Assembly: GCA_017407995.1 (NCBI GenBank)
Contig: JAFQVM010000023.1
Location: forward strand, 1-64,000
DNA: 64,000 bases
Reading direction: 5' to 3'
From: Clostridia bacterium
GTDB taxonomy: Bacteria; Bacillota; Clostridia; Oscillospirales; Acutalibacteraceae
Position 1 is the first letter of the stretch. The number at the start of each line of letters is the position of its first letter. The notes below the pieces were generated by a model. The model was not told the origin of the DNA. It searched no databases and saw only the letters and a list, made by a program, of their open reading frames with translations. Shown piece by piece: positions 7,956 through 16,872 of this stretch. The translations under genes were made by a program, and so were the position numbers.

Positions 7956-9710
7956 TTATTTTTTACCCATGCTAAAGATAGCGGTAAATATATTTTTAAG
8001 GAAGAGCCAGAAAGAGAATCTGTAAGTTGCTTCAATTTTCAAATTGCTGTCAGGCATAACAACAGTGATTGTCTCATCAGAAAGATCTGTTCCCTTAGGA
8101 AGCTCTCCCTCAACAACCTTCCACTTTGCAAACTTTTCGTTCTTATTCTGAGACGGAGCAGCTGTAACAGTTATTTCTGTACCCTGCTTTACATTAGACA
8201 TATAAACATCTCTGCCGCCATAAGAATTCGTTGCACCTTTAGCATTAAACATCCAACCGAGACTTAATTCTACCGAACCTGTCATTTCGTTCTTAATAGT
8301 AGCAAGGTAGTTTTCATCCTTGGGCTCATAAACAACCTTGAAATCATATTTTCCACTCTTTATGGTAGTAAAGGTGTAAGGCATTGAATTAGTTGTTGTG
8401 TAATGCTCGCCATTAACATAGATATGATAATATCCGTCAAGGTTTTGGAAGTTGTTAGTAGAGGAATTACCTTCTCCTATTTTCATTGTAACGGTATTGC
8501 CACTTGTTGATAATATGAGGTTTCCGGTATATTCAGTGCGAACTATATTAACCTTAATAGTTACAATAGAGCTCTTGCAATTATATGTATAAGCTCCGGG
8601 GCAAGAAATTAAAACCTGAACCTCCTGAGTAGTTCCTGCTTTATTGACAAACGGATAGGTACCATAAATATTGTAAAACTTAATTTCAGCGCTTTCAGGA
8701 TATGTCTTTAACTGACCGGAAACTACGCTGTTTCTAATGGATTGGTTATTGTTAGCAACCATATTTCCGAGAGTTATTTCAGGAATAGTCTCGTTTCCGT
8801 TTTCATCTACGAAACGGCAAACTGCCTGTGAAACTTTTACTTTAATCTCTGTTCTGAATGAAGTAGCAGAGTTCGGGTCATCCGGAACAAAACGAAGCTT
8901 TACATTATGGGTAGTGGCACTGGGGATACCGGACATGTATGAATCAAAAACATATTTTCCAGGAATTTCTTTTCCGGTATCTGCATCTACTACCTTACCG
9001 TTGTCAATCTCAATATTTTCCCATTTTATGGCCGGGTCATACTCAAAATCAGCAATAGAAGGTGCTACTTCAATCTTAGAATGTGAAACAGACTCACTGA
9101 CGGTAACATAAACTTGAACGGTTAAAGTTTCATAAACATCACTTGAAGCTTTGCAATATGCCTCATAATAACCACTTTCCGTCACTACTTGGTCTGCATT
9201 TGACCAAGCCCAACCATAATTAGCCAGTCCCAAACCACTTTTTACTGTTCCGCCTACCAATATTGACTCGCCAAGCTTATCTCCGGATTTCAACGAAGTA
9301 GCTGTGAGCTCGTCATAAAGTTCAAGAGTAATCTTTTTTACAGTATACGATGCTTTCTCTATAGGAGCTGTTAAAGTATAACCATAACGGCTTCCGTAAT
9401 AAACATATGTAAAAGAAAATGTTACAGGGAAAGTTCCTGCTTTGCTTGTGCTTAAATTATAGCTAATACTCCAAGTTCCGGTAAGTTCTTCGCCGCCTTT
9501 CTCAATCTTACCGCCTGAAAGGGTCAGTTTATCTGTAATGCTCTGACCTGCATAAACATCACCTGTTTGTGTAACTGTAGGCCATTCAGTAACATCTGCT
9601 GCTGTTATAGAAGGAGCTGCTGATGCAGTAGGCACTGACGGAATAACTACTGTCGATGCCACTATAACAAGCGCTAAAGCTAATGTCAAAATTTTCTTAG
9701 CTGTCTTCAT
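7956..9710 (-). CDS. Large secreted protein with Ig-like modules and a hydrophobic C-terminal tail
   Basis: A 584-aa exported protein. The signal peptide is MKTAKKILTLALALVIVAST followed by AxA-like sites near residue 30. The body is beta-rich and repetitive, with several Ig-like or MBG-type modules (patterns such as GTWSISYN, GGTVKSGLG, KVSQAVCRF). Residues about 500-565 read like an InlB B-type repeat (TAAPSQNKNEKFAKWKV, ATYRFS). There is no LPXTG or lipobox. It ends in FSFWLFLKNIFTAIFSMGKK, a short hydrophobic amphipathic tail also seen in other secreted proteins here. AGGAGG precedes the start. It is the last of three secreted-protein genes in a row. Confidence 0.7.
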   Translation of the reverse strand: MKTAKKILTLALALVIVASTVVIPSVPTASAAPSITAADVTEWPTVTQTGDVYAGQSITDKLTLSGGKIEKGGEELTGTWSISYNLSTSKAGTFPVTFSFTYVYYGSRYGYTLTAPIEKASYTVKKITLELYDELTATSLKSGDKLGESILVGGTVKSGLGLANYGWAWSNADQVVTESGYYEAYCKASSDVYETLTVQVYVTVSESVSHSKIEVAPSIADFEYDPAIKWENIEIDNGKVVDADTGKEIPGKYVFDSYMSGIPSATTHNVKLRFVPDDPNSATSFRTEIKVKVSQAVCRFVDENGNETIPEITLGNMVANNNQSIRNSVVSGQLKTYPESAEIKFYNIYGTYPFVNKAGTTQEVQVLISCPGAYTYNCKSSIVTIKVNIVRTEYTGNLILSTSGNTVTMKIGEGNSSTNNFQNLDGYYHIYVNGEHYTTTNSMPYTFTTIKSGKYDFKVVYEPKDENYLATIKNEMTGSVELSLGWMFNAKGATNSYGGRDVYMSNVKQGTEITVTAAPSQNKNEKFAKWKVVEGELPKGTDLSDETITVVMPDSNLKIEATYRFSFWLFLKNIFTAIFSMGKK

Positions 9711-9780
9711 TTGTGTTCCTCCTGTTAATTTTCATACCAAAAACAATATTTCTATAATTTCAAAAACTCTCTGCTTTTTG

Positions 9781-11025
9781 TTATGACTTTGCTATACCAA
9801 AATCTTTAAGATATGCATTAATCATATCGTTAAAATTCTCCTGAATAATCGTGAATATACCCGGGAACTTGCTAAAGGATTCAACAACTACCGGAGTCAT
9901 TTTTTTCAAAAATGCAAGGATTTCCTTGATTGTTTTGATAATATCAGCAATTTTCCTGCCAATACTTCTGATTGTTGCCATAAACTTGCCGTAATGCTCA
10001 ATCTTGACATACTTGTAAGTTCTGATATTAGTCTCTTTATCCCACTCAACTGCGCCTTCTGCTGTGGGCTGAGTATTAACCTTTACAGATTTTGCATCTC
10101 CATTCAAATTGATAGCGTTCGCTATTGTTGAACCTCTGTTGATAAGTTCTATGGTACCGCCACTAACAGTGATGTTTGTAACCGCTCTCTCTGCGTCAGC
10201 AACAACAGTAGCTTTATCAGAAACAGTTAACGTTGCACCAATACCTAAAACATAATCTCTCGTATTGGCAGCATTAGTTCTGCTTGCATTAGCGACAACA
10301 ACGGCATTTTCCCAAATGGACATTAAAGTTTCACTTTGAATCGCATATGCCATAACAGCACGCATACCTTCACAGTCGCTATTCATTTTTACTGTGCTCT
10401 TAACATTAGCTTTATCGTTAATAGACAAATTTGAACCATAAATTCCGACTGCTGTATCTTCATATCCGGCACGTTCAGCAAGTTCGCTGATTTTATTAGC
10501 GGCAACGTCAACCTCAAGGCTTCCGTTTCCTGTTATCCCGCTGATTTTTGTAATACCGTATGTATAATAACGCATCCTATAGTTTTCATTATATTTCAGC
10601 TTAGCTTCAGACTTAACGGTATTTTCACCCTCAAGATTAATGACCAAAGCTACATTCTTCGGTGCATAAATAACAGCTGAATTCAATGTTGAATTAGAAC
10701 TTGCTGCTCCGTAAAATTCAGCATCCCACTTTATATCCTGACTAAGATTTGCATTATTCAAAGTAAGTGTTGCTTTGCTCTCTTCAGTTGCAGGAGTATA
10801 CTTTACATTATACTTAGACTCGCTTGCGCCGGTCTGAGTAATTCCGCCCTGATTATCATTGAGCCAATATGACTCCTTTGTACTGTCAATCTCTTTACCT
10901 GCTACCCAGATACCGTTGGGTGCGCCTGCAAGTATGCTATCTTCTGCAAAAATGCTTGTTGGTATAACACAAAACAGCATAATACAAGCAAGAAGTGCTG
11001 CTAATATTTTTTTAGTTACTTTCAT
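9781..11025 (-). CDS. Secreted beta-helix-like protein, paralog 1
   Basis: A 414-aa exported protein with signal peptide MKVTKKILAALLACIMLFCV and cleavage near SIFAED. Residues 40-80 carry WVAGKEI, YWLNDNQGGIT and SKYNVKYTPA, shared almost word for word with the upstream gene. The middle is built of short strands (LTLNNAN, VINLEGENTV, LSINDKANV, LTVSDKATVVADA), which suggests a right-handed beta-helix like the Cthe_2159 carbohydrate-binding family; that match is an inference. The last about 70 residues are strongly amphipathic (IADIIKTIKEILAFLKKM). AGGAGG precedes the start. Its function is unknown; glycan binding at the surface is plausible. Confidence 0.65.
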   Translation of the reverse strand: MKVTKKILAALLACIMLFCVIPTSIFAEDSILAGAPNGIWVAGKEIDSTKESYWLNDNQGGITQTGASESKYNVKYTPATEESKATLTLNNANLSQDIKWDAEFYGAASSNSTLNSAVIYAPKNVALVINLEGENTVKSEAKLKYNENYRMRYYTYGITKISGITGNGSLEVDVAANKISELAERAGYEDTAVGIYGSNLSINDKANVKSTVKMNSDCEGMRAVMAYAIQSETLMSIWENAVVVANASRTNAANTRDYVLGIGATLTVSDKATVVADAERAVTNITVSGGTIELINRGSTIANAINLNGDAKSVKVNTQPTAEGAVEWDKETNIRTYKYVKIEHYGKFMATIRSIGRKIADIIKTIKEILAFLKKMTPVVVESFSKFPGIFTIIQENFNDMINAYLKDFGIAKS

Positions 11026-11054
11026 TGCGTTTTTCCTCCTGTCAAACTATAACA

Positions 11055-12128
11055 TTATAAAAACTGCTGTATTATCCATATAATAATAGGACCAAGCATT
11101 TCTGTTCCGATAAACTGAAGAATTTCTGAAGCTGTTTCTTTTATAAAATATTCAAAGTGTGACGGTGCGGTGATTTTAACATAACTATAATCATAGAGAG
11201 GATTCTTCTCGGACCATCTCAGTGCACCAAAAGCCTTTGCTTTCTTGTTTACCCTTATAACAGGATACTCATAGTTTGGTTCGCCGTCTTCCTGCGCCTC
11301 TGCTTTAATATCTTGGCACGAAACTGCACGGCTTGTACCGATAGCTTCAACAGTTCCGCCTGTAATAACTATATCTCCGGAAATTCCGGTTGAACCGCTC
11401 ACCTTAACTTTTGCTTCATCCGCAACAGTCAAGTTACCATTTATAGCAGTACCTGTTGCTGTAACATTAACTTTTGCATTACCCGAAAGCTTAAGTCCGT
11501 TACCGCTGTAGTATGAATCCGGCACGGTAATGCCTATGTTTGCAGATACATTAACAGTTGCATTATCACAAATTTTAACGCTGGTATAGCCATAGCCCGA
11601 CCAGTAACCAACAATACCTTTAGTGGAAGAAACGCCGGGTGTGGTAGTAATGTCAAGGCTGCCGTTTCCTGTTATAAATGATATTCCATAAACGCCAGCT
11701 ACATTTAACGCTTTAAGCTCAATAGAATTCTTACCCTCAAGCACCAATTCAGCCTTGCTGCTGCTACTTTTATTGAGATAATATATACAGCCAAGAGTTC
11801 TTTCGCTTGACCAAGTATATTCAGAATAAGTATACCACTTGCTTATGGATGCATCCTTAAGCGTAATCTTTACAGGAACGTAATCGGTTCCTTCTGTAGC
11901 CAAAACTTCAGGGGTAACCTTAACGTTATACTTAGAAGCACTCGCTCCGGTTTCGGTAATACCGCCCTTTCCGTCATTGAGCCAATAGCTCTCTTCGGTT
12001 AAGTCGATTTTTTTAGCAGCAATCCAAAGTTCGCTTTCATTTGTCGCTGCAAATATGCTCATTGGCATAATGCAGAACAGCATAACACAAACCATTACTG
12101 CCGCTAACACTTTTTTTGTTGCTTTCAT
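11055..12128 (-). CDS. Secreted beta-helix-like protein, paralog 2
   Basis: A 357-aa exported paralog of the next gene, with signal peptide MKATKKVLAAVMVCVMLFCI and the same opening block (WIAAKKIDLTEESYWLNDG, GGITETGASASKYNV). The central strands (VLEGKNSIEL, VKICDNATVNVSANI, LKLSGNAKVNVTATG, LTVADEAKVKVSG) look like beta-helix rungs of about 20 residues. It ends in a hydrophobic segment (MLGPIIIWIIQQFL) with no charged tail. The two genes, 30 bp apart, are evidently a tandem duplication. The start has AGGAGG upstream. The surface role is unknown. Confidence 0.65.
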   Translation of the reverse strand: MKATKKVLAAVMVCVMLFCIMPMSIFAATNESELWIAAKKIDLTEESYWLNDGKGGITETGASASKYNVKVTPEVLATEGTDYVPVKITLKDASISKWYTYSEYTWSSERTLGCIYYLNKSSSSKAELVLEGKNSIELKALNVAGVYGISFITGNGSLDITTTPGVSSTKGIVGYWSGYGYTSVKICDNATVNVSANIGITVPDSYYSGNGLKLSGNAKVNVTATGTAINGNLTVADEAKVKVSGSTGISGDIVITGGTVEAIGTSRAVSCQDIKAEAQEDGEPNYEYPVIRVNKKAKAFGALRWSEKNPLYDYSYVKITAPSHFEYFIKETASEILQFIGTEMLGPIIIWIIQQFL

Positions 12129-12395
12129 ATGTTTGTCCTCCTGTTTTTTTGTTCTTTATATAATTAAGGAACTTAACATAAGAATGTTAACATTCCAAAA
12201 TGGACTGTTTTTAACATTATATTAAATACAAAATCAATATAAAAGAACGTATAACATGGAAATTTTAACATTTTATTTTTTTAAAAGCAATACTTTTGGA
12301 AAAAATAAATAAAAATTTATATTTCTTAATAAAATTTATATAAAAGCCCAACTAACAAATATTGTAGAATATTTTCTTTTATTGTCGTGTTATAT
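12129..12395. promoter_or_regulatory. AT-rich upstream region of the secreted-protein genes with a perfect 14-bp palindrome
   Basis: Very AT-rich, gene-free. A perfect palindrome GAATGTTAACATTC sits at 12182-12195, 54 bp upstream of the secreted paralog start and downstream of a TATAAT-like element read on the minus strand near 12220. This placement is typical of an operator. The remainder (12240-12390) shows nothing beyond A/T runs. Confidence 0.45.
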
Positions 12396-12423
12396 CAAAA
12401 AAAGGACGAACTGCGTTCGCCCT
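12396..12423 (-). terminator. Terminator after spoVFB
   Basis: The minus strand reads AGGGCGAACGCAGTTCGTCC followed by seven T, directly past the dipicolinate synthase B gene. Confidence 0.85.
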
Positions 12424-12441
12424 AAAGTTATATTTCTCTTT

Positions 12442-13014
12442 TTATATTAAAATCGGCTGAAGCTGGACACCCTTTAATGCCGCAACCGCCGCATCGTATG
12501 TTTTTGAAAAATCCGCAACAATGGAATTGGGTTTATTAACGAAGTCATCCTGACACATTGGAACAAAATAGATGTTTTTAGAGTTCATCAGTCTGCCTAT
12601 ATTAGCCGCCGCTGCTCCGAGTGCATCGTTTGTAGATACCGCCAAAAGTACAGGTCTGCCGTTTCTTATATGTGCCTTCGCCGCAAGCGTTACAGACGTA
12701 TCCGTTATACCGTTGGCAAGCTTCGCAAGCGTATTGCCCGTACACGGCTCTATTATAAGAATATCAAGCATCTTTTTAGGACCTATCGGCTCAGCTTGCG
12801 GTATTGTGTGTATAATCCGCTTTTGACAGATGTTCTCTATATCTTCAACAAAAGCGGCGGCTTCCCCGAATCGGGTGTCTGTAGAATAAGCGTTCTCAGA
12901 CATTATAGGTACAATGTCCAAGCCCTTTTCTTTCAGCTCTTTCATCTGCTTTAACGCTTTTGAAAACGTGCAGAAAGAACCGCACATCGCAAATCCAGCA
13001 ATAAACTTTTCCAT
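12442..13014 (-). CDS. spoVFB: Dipicolinate synthase subunit B
   Basis: A flavoprotein-like subunit that, with SpoVFA, makes dipicolinic acid from dihydrodipicolinate in the mother cell for loading into the spore core. Family features are the N-terminal GFAMCGSFCTF, the central IIEPCTGNTLAKLANGITDT and LLAVSTNDALGAAAANI. At 190 aa it has normal length. The start overlaps the spoVFA stop in a TGATG junction behind GGAGGGG, so the subunits are translationally coupled. Unlike in Bacillus, no asd/dapG/dapA follows. Clear evidence of endospore formation. Confidence 0.93.
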   Translation of the reverse strand: MEKFIAGFAMCGSFCTFSKALKQMKELKEKGLDIVPIMSENAYSTDTRFGEAAAFVEDIENICQKRIIHTIPQAEPIGPKKMLDILIIEPCTGNTLAKLANGITDTSVTLAAKAHIRNGRPVLLAVSTNDALGAAAANIGRLMNSKNIYFVPMCQDDFVNKPNSIVADFSKTYDAAVAALKGVQLQPILI

Positions 13015-13892
13015 CAGCTCCCCTCCTTTATTATGTTGGATATGGCATCGCTGATAATTTCTCCCGCCGTTTTAGGAGCTGTTTTTCCGGGCAATGAACC
13101 AGCTACTATAACTTCAAGTCCTAACTCCTTAGCCCTTGCGAAATCTATCCCGTAAGGTGCTGATGCAATTTCAATTATCAAACAACCCTTTTTTAGTTTT
13201 GCAAGAATAGAGTCATCCACAACAAGTGTAGGCACTGTATTCACAAGCACATCAAATTTATCGGCACATAAAGGCAAATCCTTTATATGAACACCCTCAA
13301 AGCCCTCGCTGCGTGCCCACGCAAGGTCACTGCACTTTCTTGCCGCAACAGTAACATTAGCACCCATCGCTTTAAGTATCCGTGCAAGAACTTTTGCCGT
13401 TCTTCCATAGCCCGTTATCGCAAAACTTGAGCTGTGGAGCGTTATTTCAAGATTGTCTATAGCTATCTTTATCACACCCTGAGCCGTCGGAATAGCATTA
13501 TTAACAACAAGCTCCTCCCGCTCAAAGTAGTCAAAAACCCGTATGCCCTTTTTAAAAAAGTTCGACTTCCAACTATTACTCATCATCCCTGCAAAAACAG
13601 TCTGTCCCCGCTCCAAAATGTCAGAGAGTTCCTCAAGCGTGACTGTTCTTCCGCCGCCCTGAGAAGTTACCGTTATGCCGTCTCGGCTGACGGGCAAAGG
13701 CAAAATAACCGCATTTGCGCCCGCTGCTGCCGATTCAAAACTCTTATCCCCTACATAGCTCATATGTTCAAAGCCGTCAAGGGGAGAAAAACCGTAAAGC
13801 TCAACATCAAAACCCTTGTGCATCAGGCTGTCTGCCATATAAAGCTGGCGTTTGTCGCCACCGACCACAAGAAGTTTCTTTATGTTCATCAT
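13014..13892 (-). CDS. spoVFA: Dipicolinate synthase subunit A
   Basis: An NAD(P)-dependent oxidoreductase-like subunit of dipicolinate synthase. The N-terminus LLVVGGDKRQLYMADSL and the Rossmann-type loop FAITGYGRTAKVLARIL (about residues 145-160) fit the family, as do NTVPTLVVDD and EIASAPYGIDF. The ATG at 13892 is chosen because AAAGGA lies 9 nt upstream; the frame is open to 13934 without a better site. 292 aa, near the family length. First gene of the spoVF operon, divergent from murC. Confidence 0.92.
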   Translation of the reverse strand: MMNIKKLLVVGGDKRQLYMADSLMHKGFDVELYGFSPLDGFEHMSYVGDKSFESAAAGANAVILPLPVSRDGITVTSQGGGRTVTLEELSDILERGQTVFAGMMSNSWKSNFFKKGIRVFDYFEREELVVNNAIPTAQGVIKIAIDNLEITLHSSSFAITGYGRTAKVLARILKAMGANVTVAARKCSDLAWARSEGFEGVHIKDLPLCADKFDVLVNTVPTLVVDDSILAKLKKGCLIIEIASAPYGIDFARAKELGLEVIVAGSLPGKTAPKTAGEIISDAISNIIKEGS

Positions 13893-14056
13893 GCGTTTCA
13901 TTCCTTTCCGGCAAATGCTTCTTAAAATAAACATATAATTAAATCTCCTCTGCGAGAAGAAAGAAACATCCCCTCATCTGTATTGTATGAAATGAAAAGC
14001 TTATGGGTTAAAAAAATGTTTATAAAAAAACTGTTTATTTTTTCTTGCGTTTGCAA

Positions 14057-14062
14057 TATAAT
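14057..14062 (+). promoter_or_regulatory. Probable -10 element of murC
   Basis: A consensus TATAAT lies 42 bp upstream of the TTG start of murC in an AT-rich gap. The region 17 nt further upstream (TTTATT) is a poor -35 match, so only the -10 element is proposed. Confidence 0.4.
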
Positions 14063-14103
14063 ATTAGATACACGATTTATAACTTAAAAACGGGGTGACT
14101 GTT

Positions 14104-15480
14104 TTGAAAAGAATAGATGAGGTTCTCGAAGAAGTTAAACGAATACACTTCATTGGCATTGGCGGTTCCGGAATGTGTCCGCTTGTTGAGATACTTCACT
14201 CAAAAGGATATGACATATCAGGCTCGGACAATAACGAGAGCGATACGTTAAACCGTGTACGCTCCCTCGGTATACCCGTCGTTCTTGAGCAGAGAGCTGA
14301 AAACATCGAAGGCGCTGAGATGATTGTTTACACCGCCGCTATACTCCCGGATAATCCGGAGCTCTGTGCTGCAAAAGCATCAGGCATACCGACCTTTGAA
14401 CGCAAAGACCTGCTGGGCGCTGTAACCCGTATGTTTGACAACTGCATTTGCGTCTGCGGTACTCACGGCAAAACCACCGTCACATCTATGCTCACACAGA
14501 TATTTATACAGTCAGGCGCTGACCCGACTGCTGTTATCGGCGGCAGGCTGCCTCTCACAGGCACTAACGGTGTTGCAGGAAAAAGCAACAACATGCTCTG
14601 TGAGGCGTGTGAATTCGTTGACACATTTTTATCGCTCTCCCCCGACGTCAGCGTTATACTCAACATAGACGAGGACCATTTGGACTATTTCAAAACACTT
14701 GATAACCTCATCGCATCCTTTACAAAGTTTGCCTCAATGACACGCAAGGAGATAATATACAACGGTGACGATGAAAACACTCTGCGTGCAGTAAAGAATA
14801 TCACAGGCAAAAAGTTTATTACCTTCGGTCTTGAAGAAGGTAACGACTTCAGAGCAGACAACATCACTGTTGAAAACGAATTTGCAAGCTTTGACATAAT
14901 CAAATACGGTGAAAAAGCAGGTCGCATTACTCTCGGCGTGCCTGGCAGACACAATATATACAACACACTCGCCGCAATCGCCGCTGCTGACAATGCGGGA
15001 ATAGAAATGAAAAAAATCATTTATTCCGCAGAGCAGTTCAGAGGTGCAGGCAGGCGGTTTGAAATTCTCAAAAAGATAAACGGTATAACCATAGCCGACG
15101 ACTACGCACACCACCCCAAAGAGCTTGAAGTTACTCTCAACGCCGCTATGGGTATGGGCTTTAAAAAAGTTTGGGCTGTATTTCAACCGTTCACATATTC
15201 TCGCACGGCGATGCTGTTTGACGACTTTGTAGAAGTTCTGCAAATTCCTGACAGGGTTGTAATGACCGAGATTATGGGCTCTCGTGAAAGAAACACTTAT
15301 GAAATTTACACCTCTCAGCTTGCGGAAGAAATTCCCGGCAGCGTTTGGTTTAACACCTTTGAAGAGGTCGCAAACTATGTTGTAGAAAATGCTGAGGAGG
15401 GAGACCTCATTATTACATTAGGATGCGGTGATATATACAAAGCTGCTAAGATGATGATTAAGAAATACGAAAACAAATAA
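14104..15480 (+). CDS. murC: UDP-N-acetylmuramate--L-alanine ligase
   Basis: Adds L-alanine to UDP-MurNAc in the cytoplasm, the first step of the stem peptide. The N-terminal Rossmann motif HFIGIGGSGMCPL, the Mur-ligase P-loop VCGTHGKTTVTSML (about residue 120), the EACEFVDTFLSL motif and the C-terminal DDYAHHPKEL are all intact. The 458-aa length is normal. The start is TTG at 14104 with GGGGTG 6 nt upstream; GTG at 14095 is part of that binding site. It is monocistronic, between the divergent spoVF operon and convergent tmcAL. Confidence 0.95.
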   Translation: MKRIDEVLEEVKRIHFIGIGGSGMCPLVEILHSKGYDISGSDNNESDTLNRVRSLGIPVVLEQRAENIEGAEMIVYTAAILPDNPELCAAKASGIPTFERKDLLGAVTRMFDNCICVCGTHGKTTVTSMLTQIFIQSGADPTAVIGGRLPLTGTNGVAGKSNNMLCEACEFVDTFLSLSPDVSVILNIDEDHLDYFKTLDNLIASFTKFASMTRKEIIYNGDDENTLRAVKNITGKKFITFGLEEGNDFRADNITVENEFASFDIIKYGEKAGRITLGVPGRHNIYNTLAAIAAADNAGIEMKKIIYSAEQFRGAGRRFEILKKINGITIADDYAHHPKELEVTLNAAMGMGFKKVWAVFQPFTYSRTAMLFDDFVEVLQIPDRVVMTEIMGSRERNTYEIYTSQLAEEIPGSVWFNTFEEVANYVVENAEEGDLIITLGCGDIYKAAKMMIKKYENK

Positions 15481-15519
15481 AAAAAGAGAAGAGAACTTTC
15501 CGTTCTCTTCTCTTTTTTT
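15481..15519. terminator. Bidirectional terminator between murC and tmcAL
   Basis: A perfect hairpin (AAAAAGAGAAGAGAA / TTCTCTTCTCTTTTTTT) has A and T runs at both ends, so it can serve murC on the plus strand and tmcAL on the minus strand. Confidence 0.9.
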
Positions 15520-15520
15520 G

Positions 15521-16711
15521 TCAATCGGCCATTATAATTTCGCCGGTATACTCCATGCCACAAGGCAGCGGTTTGGGTAACGCAAGAGCAAATATGTCCG
15601 CTACTGCGGCCTCAAGCGAGAAGATGCGTTTTGCCCGCTCGCCGAGCTTTGAAACATCAGCCGCTCTCATCACAATCGGTAAAGATGCGCTGTCCTTCAT
15701 TGTCTTGAGAAGTTCCCGACCTGTCGGTGTAAAGCCGAGAACTCTTATATAGGGAGGCTCGCCTTCACAGTCCTTTGACGTAACGCCGAGAAAAGTATTC
15801 ATCACAACACGTCTTATGCGTGCATGCGAATAGCGTTTAGTTTTCGCAAGTGAATACAACTCTTCAAGGCTTGTCGCTTCTCGTACCGCAGAATATATCC
15901 TGTTTTCAAGACCCTCGGACACATCGGGAGATTTGGCGATATCCTCTGCGCTCATAGTTCTGAGCTTAGCCAATATAGCTGTTTCAAGCCGTGAGATATC
16001 GGCAGGTGCTTGACCCTTTGAAACCTCCGATTTCAAAATATCCGCTGCGGTTTGAGGTATAAGCTTTGAAGCATCCTTGTCATCCTTGAGTATACTGCGT
16101 ATAAGCGAAGCACTGGCATAGCTTTCTGAAACCTTTTCGCTGTCATGTTCCACACCCTTGCGAGAAACAGCGAAAGGCTCTATGGATGAATTTGAAAGCA
16201 TTAGTTCACGAATATATTCAACAGCGAGAGTGTCATTAGGATTTGAAAGAATATGCGCAACCTCCGGACTGATATCTTCAATTGCGCTCTGACGTGCGGA
16301 GGCAAAATTCATTCCCAACAGAAGATTGGACTTTAAATTCTCACGTACGGCGTAATCGTCAACAGCACTTGCGGCTTGTTTTAAAACTTTTATATCACCG
16401 CACTCGCTGCCGAAGCTGAGCATATCAACACATCCCAAAGCATCAAACAGCGAAACTGCACCGTGTGCGAACGTCTGCGCACCTGCACAAGACCACGGAA
16501 GCGGTAGAGAAATCACGAGGTCTGCACCATTTTTCAATGCCATTTCGGCACGTGCTTTCGGCAGCATGACGGCAGGCTCCCCTCGCTGAACAAAGCAGCC
16601 GCTCATTACACAAACCACTGCCTGAGCGCCGGCATCTCTTGTTTTTTGAATATGATGTGCGTGCCCGTTGTGAAACGGATTATATTCCGCAATTATACCC
16701 GCTGTTTTCAT
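15521..16711 (-). CDS. tmcAL: tRNA(Met) cytidine acetate ligase TmcAL
   Basis: TmcAL uses acetate and ATP to acetylate C34 of elongator tRNA-Met. The nucleotidyltransferase N-terminus GIIAEYNPFHNGHAHHI has the expected HxGH-type motif, and LSFGSECGD and MSGCFVQRGEP are conserved blocks. At 396 aa it has normal length. It sits beside ackA, divergently transcribed; both handle acetate, though the adjacency may be chance. Confidence 0.9.
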   Translation of the reverse strand: MKTAGIIAEYNPFHNGHAHHIQKTRDAGAQAVVCVMSGCFVQRGEPAVMLPKARAEMALKNGADLVISLPLPWSCAGAQTFAHGAVSLFDALGCVDMLSFGSECGDIKVLKQAASAVDDYAVRENLKSNLLLGMNFASARQSAIEDISPEVAHILSNPNDTLAVEYIRELMLSNSSIEPFAVSRKGVEHDSEKVSESYASASLIRSILKDDKDASKLIPQTAADILKSEVSKGQAPADISRLETAILAKLRTMSAEDIAKSPDVSEGLENRIYSAVREATSLEELYSLAKTKRYSHARIRRVVMNTFLGVTSKDCEGEPPYIRVLGFTPTGRELLKTMKDSASLPIVMRAADVSKLGERAKRIFSLEAAVADIFALALPKPLPCGMEYTGEIIMAD

Positions 16712-16791
16712 CCTTTATCCCTCCGTTTCGCCTATTTTATCACAAAAGTTTAAAAAAATCCTCAAAAACTCATCTTGAGGAAAATAATAGC

Positions 16792-16820
16792 TTGAAAAAT
16801 CTTTATACAATATATATAAT
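16792..16820 (+). promoter_or_regulatory. SigA-type promoter of ackA
   Basis: TTGAAA (16792-16797), 17-nt spacer, TATAAT (16815-16820), about 50 bp upstream of the ackA start. Confidence 0.75.
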
Positions 16821-16872
16821 ATATCAGTAAAGCGCTTGTTTCAAGCAAATATTATTTTTGGAGGCTATTCTC

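Noticed and set aside
16822..16842. cre-like site (AAAGCGCTT) near the ackA transcription start
   Set aside because: The core looks right but the flanks do not match the TGWAANCGNTNWCA consensus well enough to claim CcpA control.
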